Shown here: positions 7,706-17,800 of the stretch, piece after piece
How positions within the stretch are numbered: the stretch's first letter is position 1
Layout of the letters: every line of letters starts with the position of its first letter
From: a virus
Length of the DNA stretch: 23,500 bases
Strand: one strand, 5' to 3'
IMG/VR virus record: IMGVR_UViG_3300037635_004849
Coordinates: 1 to 23,500 of that record
Program-made: the position numbers and the translations under genes
The notes under the pieces: generated by a model
The model's input: only the letters and a program-made list of their open reading frames with translations
What the model was told of the DNA's origin: nothing
Database searches by the model: none

Positions 7706-9028
7706 TTATATATTAAATCTATTTTTATATGCGTTGAAGTTTTGTTTTACTTCTTCTGCAGAGAGTGCTTTGTTATATATTTTTGCTACTGGAACATTCC
7801 CTTCAAGAAAGTAATTTGAATACAAAGTACTTGATGCTCCTACTAACAGGTTATAATTATTGTCTACATTCATTAAGCTTCCTCCACTGGTAATAGCTTC
7901 TTGCACTCCGTTTATATAAAAATGCCCATTGTTTGTTACGCTACTGTCTCTAATCATCACAACATGAATGTAAGTTCCTAATAGATTACCAAATGTATTA
8001 GTTGTAAACCTTTCAACACTACTTGACCCATTAGCTGTAGACCATAAAAATTTCTGGTGTCCTGTATTATAGTATATGCCCATACCCGCGTTTGCGGAAC
8101 TTGCTCCTTTTTTTACCACAACTCCTTTATAGTGACCTGTACTTGTTGTAATGTCTGAAGGAATGTAAAGTACAGCTTCTATTGTAAAATTATTTGTACC
8201 AAAATCAGTAAAACTAGTATCGCCTATGCTAATACGGTCATCTGTTCCATCAAAAGTAGGTTGACCCGTAGAATCAAATGACACGTTAGACACGTTTATT
8301 TCTGCTGTGTTTTTTAAATCTATTATACTTTGCGTACTTGATCTAGTTCCTGATGTATAATTTACAGGACCTGTTGGTACTGTCGCATGCTCTGTAATCA
8401 TGAAGTTTGTAAATATACCTTCACCTGTAATAGTTCTGTCATTGTATATATACATAGAGCTTATAGAAGATGGTGTTTTACTACTATTAACCTGTACATA
8501 TAATGCTATTTTTCTCCATTGCCCTATATAATCACTGTTATTATTCCAATCATCTCCAGCATTTGGTGTGTTTAGCGACGTGTTCCAACCTATGCCAGAG
8601 GTTGTACCATCAGTATACTGTATTCCCATATAGCCATTTAAACCCGTGGATGAGCTTGAGTGCCTAACATACGGTGTTATCATGTAGAAATCAAAACTAA
8701 CTAGCACATACTCTGTATTAGAGCTAAGAGCGGCTGTAGTAAAGTTTTTATATAGACCAGCGTTGTTGTTATAAGTATTAGAGTTAGATAAAGCAGGATT
8801 ACTTACAAAGTTTCTTTGAAAAACTCCAGAGTCAGAGTTTAATCCGTAATAATTACTTCTATATAAAGTCTCACCACCAGAGCCAAAATACCCAGGTAAA
8901 CCAGCTGTTATTAAGTTAGTAGCAGGTTCTCCTTTATAATGTCTAGTACTTGAATGTTGGTCTAAGCCGTATCCAGTGTCGTATCCAAACACTAACTGGT
9001 CGTTATGTAATTTAGGTCCTGTATACAT
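7706..9028 (-). CDS. LamG-like lectin-fold tail protein, paralogue 1
   Basis: A 440-residue protein, first of three paralogues. It has an N-terminal module with GPKLHNDQLVFGYDTGYGL and GEPATNL (1-39), a variable jelly-roll-like region (about 40-222) ending FMITEHATVPTGPVNYTSGT, a conserved linker IDLKNTAEINVSNVSFDSTG and FDGTDDRI (236-266), a concanavalin A/LamG-like domain (about 265-430) with HVVMIR, FYINGV and LLVGASS, and the shared C-terminal tail AEEVKQNFNAYKNRFNI. LamG-like folds bind carbohydrates, so a receptor-binding or capsule-binding role on the virion is likely. The ATG overlaps the preceding gene's stop (TAATG). A 21-base gap follows before the S74 fibre. The fold is supported by pattern only; the ligand is unknown. 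Confidence 0.8.
   Translation of the reverse strand: MYTGPKLHNDQLVFGYDTGYGLDQHSSTRHYKGEPATNLITAGLPGYFGSGGETLYRSNYYGLNSDSGVFQRNFVSNPALSNSNTYNNNAGLYKNFTTAALSSNTEYVLVSFDFYMITPYVRHSSSSTGLNGYMGIQYTDGTTSGIGWNTSLNTPNAGDDWNNNSDYIGQWRKIALYVQVNSSKTPSSISSMYIYNDRTITGEGIFTNFMITEHATVPTGPVNYTSGTRSSTQSIIDLKNTAEINVSNVSFDSTGQPTFDGTDDRISIGDTSFTDFGTNNFTIEAVLYIPSDITTSTGHYKGVVVKKGASSANAGMGIYYNTGHQKFLWSTANGSSSVERFTTNTFGNLLGTYIHVVMIRDSSVTNNGHFYINGVQEAITSGGSLMNVDNNYNLLVGASSTLYSNYFLEGNVPVAKIYNKALSAEEVKQNFNAYKNRFNI
8234..8350 (-). repeat. LamG-family interdomain linker, paralogue 1
   Basis: Encodes the conserved linker (INVSNVSFDSTGQPTFDGTD) that joins the variable first domain to the LamG domain. It matches 9508-9621 and 11076-11192 in protein and closely in DNA. 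Confidence 0.8.
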
Positions 9029-10236
9029 TATATATCAAATCTATTTTTATATGCGTTAAAATTCTGTTTTACTTCTTCTACAGTTAGCGACTTGCTAAAT
9101 ATCTTAAAAACTGGGAGTTCTCCTTTAAAGTATCTGCTATCTCCATTAGATCGAGAACCTATACGAGGACCACTTGGATTAGGAGCTAAGTTACCAGAAC
9201 TTGTTATAGTTCCTTTCAGTATTCCGTTAGCATAAATTTCCATAGTCCCATTTGATAACTGCTGCAATACAAAATGTACATACTCGTTGTCGTAATTTCC
9301 TGCAGATATTACATGCTCTGTTCCGTCATAAAAGTCAAATGCCCATTGACTAGATGTATATAAATTGTAATTCAGGTTCCACCTAGTGATATCTACATCA
9401 AAAACTACCATAGCAGCTTGATCGGCAGAAGATTTTTTTAATACTAATTCTACAGCCACTGGTGCGCTTGTAAAGTAGCTTCTAAAAGATGAAGGAATAT
9501 TTATGTAGTCGTTAGTTCCATCAAACGCAGGCTGCCCTGTTGAATCAAAACTAACATTTGATACATCTATATTTGTGGTTTTTTTTAAATCTATAAGAGA
9601 TTCTGTAGATGAACGAGTTCCTAATACATATGGAGTTACATGAGTATTAATTTCTAGTTTTGCTCCACCAATAGCCCAAAAACCAGTATGACTACCATCT
9701 GTTACACCGCTTCTACTTGGGTAGGCTATTATAGCGTTACCACTTACAGCAGAAGACGAATTACATGTAATTGATAATTGTTGCCAGGTTCCTTTGTTAT
9801 TAAGATCATACCATCTATTTGTAGTATTTGTTAACGTAGTTCCTTCCATACTTTGATGCATAGCAGTAATATTACAATCACTACTTACGTATACCCAGCA
9901 ACTCAAAGTGTAAGATGTATTAGCTAAAAAACTATAACCTATTAAAGTATAACCATAAGAATTACCACTCCAAGTTGAACTTAAAGACCCTGACGTATGG
10001 CTATATACTCTACCAACGTCTTCGGGTGGTTTTTGAAAACTAGCCGTCCAAGTAGATGTGTTGTATTCTGTTCGGTTAGGTCTTGCATTAGCATTGCTTA
10101 TGTCTCCAAATAAATTAACAGCAGGCTCTCCTGGGTACAATCTAGTAGTAGTGCTATTATCAGCCACGCCAAAATAAGTGTCGTATCCAAATACTACACC
10201 ATCTTCAATTAAATTTGCGCCTACTTTTGTTGCCAT
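9028..10236 (-). CDS. LamG-like lectin-fold tail protein, paralogue 2
   Basis: A 402-residue paralogue. The N-terminal module (GANLIEDGVVFGYDTYFGV, then RLYPGEPAVNL; 6-42) matches its two relatives. The variable region (about 45-205) reads like a CBM4/9-type carbohydrate-binding jelly roll: TSYTLSCWVYVSSD, GTWQQLSITCNSSS, then GFWAIGGAKLEINTHVTPYV, a typical ending for that fold. The shared linker SLIDLKKT, IDVSNVSFDSTGQPAFDGTN lies at 213-242, and a LamG-like domain (245-385) has YVHFVLQQL, MEIYANG and PRIGSRS. The C-terminal tail is VEEVKQNFNAYKNRFDI. It starts one base after the stop of the small 10238-10567 gene and shares TAATG with paralogue 1. Role as a sugar-binding virion protein is inferred from the folds. 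Confidence 0.8.
   Translation of the reverse strand: MATKVGANLIEDGVVFGYDTYFGVADNSTTTRLYPGEPAVNLFGDISNANARPNRTEYNTSTWTASFQKPPEDVGRVYSHTSGSLSSTWSGNSYGYTLIGYSFLANTSYTLSCWVYVSSDCNITAMHQSMEGTTLTNTTNRWYDLNNKGTWQQLSITCNSSSAVSGNAIIAYPSRSGVTDGSHTGFWAIGGAKLEINTHVTPYVLGTRSSTESLIDLKKTTNIDVSNVSFDSTGQPAFDGTNDYINIPSSFRSYFTSAPVAVELVLKKSSADQAAMVVFDVDITRWNLNYNLYTSSQWAFDFYDGTEHVISAGNYDNEYVHFVLQQLSNGTMEIYANGILKGTITSSGNLAPNPSGPRIGSRSNGDSRYFKGELPVFKIFSKSLTVEEVKQNFNAYKNRFDI
9508..9621 (-). repeat. LamG-family interdomain linker, paralogue 2
   Basis: Encodes IDVSNVSFDSTGQPAFDGTN. Second copy of the linker at 8234-8350, in the same place within the gene. Confidence 0.8.
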
Positions 10237-10237
10237 A

Positions 10238-10567
10238 TTATTCTTCTATGTTTTCAGTCCATTCTTCTGTTTCTAACAGTTCTAATATTTCAGAATGATT
10301 GTATTCTGTATAATCATCACTATATATGCTTGGTCTACCGTAAACTCCAGCTTCTATAGTATTAGTCATTTCTTGATTTGTATCAACATCCCAAAAAGTT
10401 TCTGTATAAGTTTCTTCTATTACATTAACTTCATATTTAACAAAAGTCAAAGTCTCATCTACAGACTTTCTTAATGAATCAGCATTTGGTTCAAGAACTT
10501 GATTAAAATCAATGTCGTCTATTACATTTGTTGGTATTACCAACCATCGTCTGTTTTCGAATCTCAT
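10238..10567 (-). CDS. Small acidic hypothetical protein between LamG genes
   Basis: A 109-residue very acidic protein. The N-terminus MRFENRRWLVIPTNVIDDID and a following FNQVLEPNADSLRKSVD segment resemble, from memory, short uncharacterised marine phage proteins of the form 'R-W-L-V-I-P-x-x-x-x-x-x-I-x-F-x-Q-V-L-E'. The middle is beta-rich (LTFVKYEVNVIEETYTETFW), and the C-terminus is a Glu/Asp-rich helix (EILELLETEEWTENIEE). There is no membrane segment, signal peptide or catalytic motif. It sits between LamG paralogues 3 (four-base gap) and 2 (one-base gap), so it is cotranslated with fibre genes. It may be an assembly partner of those lectin-like proteins, but this is only inferred from position. 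Confidence 0.6.
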   Translation of the reverse strand: MRFENRRWLVIPTNVIDDIDFNQVLEPNADSLRKSVDETLTFVKYEVNVIEETYTETFWDVDTNQEMTNTIEAGVYGRPSIYSDDYTEYNHSEILELLETEEWTENIEE

Positions 10568-10571
10568 AATT

Positions 10572-11801
10572 TTATATATTAAATCTATTTTTGTATACGT
10601 TATAATTTTGTTTTATTTCTGTAGCTGTTAGTTCTTTGTCGTAGTATTTAGCTACTGGTATTTCTCCTTCAAACCAACTACCGGTACTACCTCCGAATGC
10701 TCTTTGTCCGCCAATATAAAGATTTGTGCTATCAGGAGCTCCAGTAAAAGTTGTACTATTACTGTTTTTCAATTCACCATTGATATATAAGTTCATCCCC
10801 GAACCTCCTCCAAAGGTTACTATAACATGATGATATACGCCTTTTGCATATCCAGATGATGCAGCATAACCACCTGTGCTAGCATCTCTAATTTGAAATC
10901 CAATAGTATTAGTTCCACCTTTATAAATACCATACTGACCCGAGTAGGATCCTGCTATTGAAAAAATGTTACTATAATAATTGTTAGCCCACGTTCCGCT
11001 TGTTGGAACTTTAAAAACACATTCCATAGAAAATGGTTTAGCGTAATTTGAAACACCTATTCCGGATACGACTATTCGGTCATCAGTACCATCAAATTCA
11101 GGTTGACCTGCTGAGTCAAAAGAAATATTTGATACGTCTATACTATTTGTTTTTGTTAGGTCTATTAAACTAGCTGTACTAGATCTTGTACTGTCTACAA
11201 AAGGAACAGCTACTCCTTCATTAACCATAAAATTATCAAATAAATATTCAAAATCTAATGTATTGTCTGTATTTAAATTTGTTCTATAAAAATTATATCC
11301 AGTATAAGTTGACGTATATGTTCGTGTTAATCTTTTCCACCCGTCTTCTAAATCAACTATAGTATCCGTAACATTACTTGCAGCACTTCCAGAATCAGGT
11401 GTTTTATATCCGTTTTTATAAAAAGCACTAGGACTAAAGGATGAATTAGTTCCTTTTATTTTTTTATAATCAAACGAGTAAGTATATACATTTCCTGATG
11501 TATTTATAATACTACTTTGTTGGTTTACCATATAATATCCTGAAGTATTAGTAGAGTATATTCTAAACACATTTTTTCTATTACCGTAAGAAATTATTTC
11601 AGTTGTTACTGATGCACCGTGACTACCATGCATAGGACTAGTTACAACATTTGCTCTATCTGCTCCTCCATTTATAGAATTAGATATAGGCTTACCCTGA
11701 TAAAATCTTGTAGCGGTAGTATTATCTGCAACCCCGTATCCGGTATCGTAACCAAATACTAAACTTTCATTTATTAAATTAGGTCCTCTGTGTATTCCCA
11801 T
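10572..11801 (-). CDS. LamG-like lectin-fold tail protein, paralogue 3
   Basis: A 409-residue paralogue of the genes at 7706-9028 and 9028-10236. It has the shared N-terminus (GPNLINESLVFGYDTGYGVA, then RFYQGKPISN), a variable beta region (about 45-200) with VYTYSFDYKK, GWKRLTRTYTST and a closing YLFDNFMVNEGVAVPFVDST, the common linker SLIDLTKTNSIDVSNISFDS and EFDGTDDRIVV (211-245), a LamG-like domain (about 245-395) with PFSMECVFKVP, YHHVIVTFGG, MNLYINGELK and NLYIGGQ, and the C-terminal tail TEIKQNYNVYKNRFNI. Ends and linker are conserved while the first domain differs from its relatives. The start codon shares its A with the stop of the giant fibre gene (TAATG). A carbohydrate-binding virion role is likely but not shown. 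Confidence 0.8.
   Translation of the reverse strand: MGIHRGPNLINESLVFGYDTGYGVADNTTATRFYQGKPISNSINGGADRANVVTSPMHGSHGASVTTEIISYGNRKNVFRIYSTNTSGYYMVNQQSSIINTSGNVYTYSFDYKKIKGTNSSFSPSAFYKNGYKTPDSGSAASNVTDTIVDLEDGWKRLTRTYTSTYTGYNFYRTNLNTDNTLDFEYLFDNFMVNEGVAVPFVDSTRSSTASLIDLTKTNSIDVSNISFDSAGQPEFDGTDDRIVVSGIGVSNYAKPFSMECVFKVPTSGTWANNYYSNIFSIAGSYSGQYGIYKGGTNTIGFQIRDASTGGYAASSGYAKGVYHHVIVTFGGGSGMNLYINGELKNSNSTTFTGAPDSTNLYIGGQRAFGGSTGSWFEGEIPVAKYYDKELTATEIKQNYNVYKNRFNI
11076..11192 (-). repeat. LamG-family interdomain linker, paralogue 3
   Basis: Encodes IDVSNISFDSAGQPEFDGTD. Third copy of the linker. With the conserved gene ends it gives each paralogue three blocks of homology around two variable domains. 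Confidence 0.8.
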
Positions 11802-14800
11802 TATATTGCTCTTATTAAAGTTTTAACACTCCAGTTATCTGAAGTTGTTGTTGCTATTAATCTTAAATTAAACCCTGATTTATCTACACTTAAAACTACA
11901 TCTGATGTATCGCCTAAGTCTTGCGTCGATGTTTCTGTAAACTCTACGTCTGTTCCATCGTGACAAGCATATACTGTACCTGATCTTACGTTTGTACCTT
12001 TCTTAACTACAAAGTCAAAGAAAGCCGCTGTATATGTTTGAGTACTTACTTGAGCAACTACTTCCGCTCCTGTATCAATGTCTGTATTATTTTGACTTGA
12101 TATGTTAGCAGTTCCTGTTGTAATATCACTTATTACATTGAGGCTACCTGAGTTGCTAAGAGACATTCTGGTAGAGTATAAACTACCATTATAATTTTTC
12201 CACTCTATTTCATCCCCATTATATAAAACTTGATAATACCTACTTGTACCACCAGAGTCTTGGGATTTCATTCTGTAACCAGCGGGATCTGATAACGTGG
12301 ACGACTCAAGCCCTAACAATACGCCTGTATTCATACCTCCAGCGTCAATGTTTTTTGATAGTGTTAGCCCAAAAGAAGGATTAGTATTATTAATACCAAC
12401 TGCACCAGTACTGAGTATAGTCATTGCCTCTGAGTCATAAGGAACTCTAAAGCCTAACCTACCATTGCTACCTGTTGATCCGTTAGCAAAAATGTCAGCG
12501 TGAAAATTTACAATTGTACCAGCGCCATCATCAGAATAAGATCTAAACCTTATACCTGAGTCACCATTCGCACTTTCATCATTTATTCTAACTTGAGGGA
12601 AATCTGAATCAAGAACATGTAAAGCACATATAGGATCTTCTTCACCTATACCTACATCGCCACCCATAACTAAAAACTTCTCTGTGTCAAACCTGGTTGA
12701 AGCCGTATTTATAATGTATACATCTCCAGTAGCGTAGTTCACGGTAGCTATATTTTGACCATTCCAAGCCCAACCTATGTTATTAGGCGGTACTCCTGTA
12801 TTAAAATACCCTACTAAAGTACAATCTAATCTAACTTGGTAAACGTTATAACCGTTCTGTGTTATCCATAAATAAGAACCATCATAAGTAATAGCCTGAG
12901 CTTCTAAGCCGTTAAGTATATCTGCCGTAGTTTGTACGTGAGTTATTGTTTTACCTTCTAACTTGTATTGAGAAACTTTACCATTTGCAGCAGTATATAA
13001 ATGCCCTTCAGCATACTCTACATCATATGTTGAAGTAGTATCTTGTAATGCTTGGGTAAATACTATAGTAGCAGTACCCGTTCCATTATCTAAATCATAA
13101 GCTACTATTTTAGCTCCAGAGCCTGCATATTGTATAACATACAGATATCTACCATCCCAAGCAGCCCCATGAGGGTGATCAGTATTACCGTCGTTAGGTA
13201 AACTTATACTACTTCCATAAGTGTTGTTTATAGCTTCAAAACTACTGTTATAAAACTTAGCGGTTTGAGCATTATAATCTGTTGCTATATAATGCTTTCC
13301 AGTCCAGACAATTCCTCTTACAGCTGTAGCAAGATTTTTTCCAGTATCATAATACGATATACTGGCGTCCATAGACTTATTACCAAAACCTGTTATCCCT
13401 GATGTTGAGTTATTGTATTGATTTGATTGGTTTAAATAATTAACACCAGTTGCCACAATACCACCATCAACATCTAATTTTTCACTAGGATTATTTGTTC
13501 CAATCCCAACTCTTTGATTTGCTCCATCAAAAGTAACTAAAGGAGTTGAAGTACTAGCGGGGTCTCCTACAGCAATCTGCATTCCTTGATTGATTGGAGA
13601 CATAATAGCATAGTTTTCACCCGAGGCAACTAAAGATATATCTCCTTCAACGTCTAATTTGTAATCAGGAGTATCAGTACCAATTCCAACATTTCCATTG
13701 TGGTCAATTCTAACAGCTTCATCTAATGTTTCATCATTTTGTGTAATAAATAAACCTAAACCAGTACTAGAATCAGAGTCGCTTGAACTTTCTCTAATCG
13801 CAGCTATACTAGCTCCAACAAAACTATTACCTGGTGCTGTGCTATCATTCCCTGCTATTTTAAACTTTATACCTACACCCTCGCCTCCTAATTGATTAAT
13901 CGTATTACTGTCATCTCTTGATGAAATAGTATGTGGATAATCTATAGTAGATTGCGCTGATAATTGTTGACTAACTTCTAGTAAAGATGAAGCAGAGGTT
14001 GTTCCAATACCAACACTAGAAGAATTATCAGTATCAATACTTACACTGTTACTTATTATTTTTTCAGTCCAAGTATCATTGTCTCCAGTAATTGAAGAAA
14101 CAGGTGTTTCACTATACCAAGTCCCTCCAATACCTGAGCCTATCATTGTGTAGATAGGAGTTTGATAATTTCTTATTACTTTGTGCCATATTGTCCAAGA
14201 TCCTGATGCAGCAGATGTTACGGATAAATTAATTTGAAAGTTTTCAGCTAACAAAGCTTCTGAACCATAATTAACTATATTAGCATATATACGATATTGA
14301 CCGTTTTGCATTTTATAGCTAATATGCACATCTGCATTTATATTGTTATTAGCGGTTTCTCCAGCTGCTAAAACTTTTAGTGTAAAAGCAGAAAAAGAAA
14401 ACGTAGACCAATTGTGTGAATATACTTTTTGCCAGTTATTAGTATGCGTATTACTTGTATAAGTACCTGCATGACTAAAAAATGTTTCAGCCTTAATCTT
14501 ACCTTGTACAGTTATATCATCAGAAAAAGTACCACCATTAGTAGCAGATACAAAATCTGTAGGTATTGAAGGTGTCCCAGTAAAATTCGCATAATTTAAA
14601 TAATAAGTCCCTTGTTGTCCATCTAATTTATCGGAGTCTAAACCATTACCTGAACCTTGTTTTGTAATTTGATTAGGATGTATCATTCCTGTACCTTCCG
14701 TTCCCTCCCACTGTGAAGAAGAAAAAGCAATACCAGTAAAATGAAATCTACCTTGTCTATTTTGAAATTTTATTTTTCCAAAACTACTTAAACTTGTACC

Positions 14801-17800
14801 CGCAAAAGTTATGGTAGAGCCATCATGTTGACTCGCTCCTTCGTCACTGTTTTGGACTGTTTGGTGTGTGTTTATTCTTCTTAAGAAAACCTCACCTCCA
14901 TCTGACTGAACACCAAGAACATCAACATAACCACCACTACTCCAAGTAAGATGTGAAATCCAACAAGATTGTGCCCCTGTAGGAACTGTAAATGTTATTG
15001 AACCTGTTCCATCGTTATGAGCATAACCTCCTGAAATATTAGGTTCACCCCATGCTTCACTAGTTCCTGTAGACCAAGTTCCTGATCTAGACTCATAGTC
15101 GTCATTAACATCTAATACAAACTCTCCATTTATTCTTTTTAACAACGTCCCGTGAGTTCCGTCTACTGTATCAGCATCTAAACCAGAACCTGCTCCATCA
15201 TTTGCTGAATTCCATATTTTAGTATTTGACCCTAAATAAGTAGTGTCGTAAGTTTCATTTACGTAGGTTGTTATATTAGTTATAGTTGGAGTTTCATAAA
15301 TTACAGTTATACCTGCACCTGAAGTTGGGTTAGAGTGTATTATTGAGTGACCTAATGCGTCAATTACTACCTTAACAGACTTATAATGAGAAACTTCAAC
15401 ATATATATCTGTGTAGTAAACATTCTGATTAGAGTGATCCCAACCTGCATCTGTATGATCTCCTAATACTATTTTGTATCTCTGTAGATCACCGTTGTTA
15501 CCTCTGTAATCTACAACTCTTAAATTTAAAGTTTGGTCATTAGTTCCGTTGTAGTATCCAAATAAATGATACTTGATATATCCTGAGTTATAAGTCTCTT
15601 CATTTATTGTGAAATAAAGATTCTGCCATGTAGTATCCCAATGTTTTGGACAGTAGTAAACACGTCCAATATGATGTCTTCTAGCCTGTGTCCCACTTGC
15701 TGCTAATCCAGGGAATACGTGTCTATCGGTCACCCCAGTTAAATAAGAAGTTCCTGGATTATTTAAAATCTGTGAATCTCCACTTGTTGAGTTCCAATCA
15801 GCATTAACATTTGCTTCAGCATTTGTGGGAGCAAAAGTTGTAGGAAGTGCCGAAATATCAACTCCATCTACTGTGGCATTTTCCTGCATTATAATATTAC
15901 CTGCAAAAGTTGCGTGTGAATTAGTGTCTAGCGTCAATCCAATTGTCATAGTACCGCCTTCTCCTGTCCACGCGTTCCCGTATCCAAGTTTTAATTCGCC
16001 ATTAACACCTCGTATCATTGCAGGTTTATCTGTTCCTCCTGAATCTTGATTACCTATAAGTATATGTTGTGCAGTTCCTGTTTCTGTAATTTTTATTGCT
16101 CCTCCAAAAGTAGAACCTGTTGGTGTAGAAATAGCACCACTAAAAGTTCCACCATTTGCAGCAGATACAAAGTCTGTAGGTATAGTAGGTTTATTAAGTA
16201 TAAAAGCGTCACTTGTTGTAGTTGTCTCATTCCAATCTGCTTGTACATTTTGTTCTGCGTTATCAGCAACTCCTGTAGCGGTTGAGTAACCAGCGTCTTC
16301 GTGAGAATTATTTGTAAAAGCTGTTAAACCAGTTGGTTCAGTCGCTTGATCTGTTGTCGTGTTTTCATTGTAAGTAGTTACAGTAGCTGGCGCTCCTTCT
16401 GTTATACTTGGAGTTAATCTATATCTAAAAATAGTCCAAGCAACAGTTTTAACCCATAAAGTAACAGTGCTACCGTCAACAATATATTTAATCCAACCTT
16501 CTTGACTCCAGTTTCTAGATGGGTTATGATCGTTGTACCACGCGCCTAATATATCGCAATCGGTATCATTATCAGAGTGAACGTGTATACCAGCTTTTCC
16601 AGTTGCATATCTAGTAGACCAATGAAAGTTAAAGTTGTAATCGGTATAAGTACCTACCGTTATCTCAGCAAGTTTATGGTACCTAACCATACCAGCGTTA
16701 GCATTTGTATTTGGATCTAATCCGTAACCATAGCCAAGTCTTATAAAGTCAGCAGAACCAGCTGTGCCTGCTTTTAAATATGTCGTAGAATCAACAGATC
16801 CATCTGCTTTTAAAAATCCTGTAGAAGCACCACTAGGTACAGCAAAAGAAGCACCAATTACATCCCCTGCAACAGTTAAATCATTAGTTAAATCCCAAGT
16901 ATCATCACCATCATCAAATATTAAACTAGCTTGAGTTATAACATCATCATTAGCGTCTACTCCTCTATAAATAGATATACCAGAGGTTGCTGATGTTGCA
17001 GTATCTGGTGTTCCTTGTGTTGTGTTAAGTTGTAGTATATTATCTTCAACTTCTACAGTTGTAGTATTTAATGTAGTTGTGGTTCCATCTACTGTTAAGT
17101 CACCAGATATTATGGCATTACCAGGAATTGTAACTTGACCATCTTTGTTTATGATTAGTTGACTAGTAGCTCCGTTTTGTATTTTAAAATCACTTGCTCC
17201 TGTTCCTTGAAAATCTCTTCTTAAAATAAATTGATGGTCACTATTACCATCTGAGTCTTGATATGCAAATATTGTATTAACAGTATCATTGACGTGTAGT
17301 TTAATTGATTGATCTGATGTTCTACCAGCTGATAAAGATCCAGTTCCTGCTCCCGTGTGAACACTTAAGTTTCCTCCAAAATTACCACCACTTGCCGCAG
17401 ATACAAAATCAGTTTGATTTACTACTGTGCTAGGTGCAGCATCAGTTATACCGTATCCTGCTAAAGTTGTTGGTGTAGTCTCTATTTCTGCAAATGTAGG
17501 TTTATGACCTTCATGAAATATTTCTCTAGGAGTACTATTGTCTACAACGTAGTTTCCTTCCGCTAATGTTGATGTATCTAATTCAACACCTGTAGTACCT
17601 CCTGAAACTGGAGCAGGCTCTGTTGTAACAGCGTTTGATCCTGCTGACGTATGAAAAACAGTAGCCCCTGATTTAGTTAAGTGGAGTCTTAACATTTGGT
17701 ATCTAGTAGTTTTTACATAGACATCAAAATAATGATAGTACTGACTAGTTGTAATATCAGACTCAATAATTCTAATACCACAGTTGTCAGTTGCTTCAGA

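Noticed and set aside
4038-11801. Diversity-generating retroelement targeting the lectin-like genes
   Set aside because: No reverse transcriptase or template repeat is present in the window, and the paralogues differ over whole domains rather than at adenine-specific sites.
11801-12100. S74 chaperone at the end of the giant fibre
   Set aside because: The C-terminus lacks the S-D-x-R-L-K and I-A-Q-E motifs; it ends in a different beta module.
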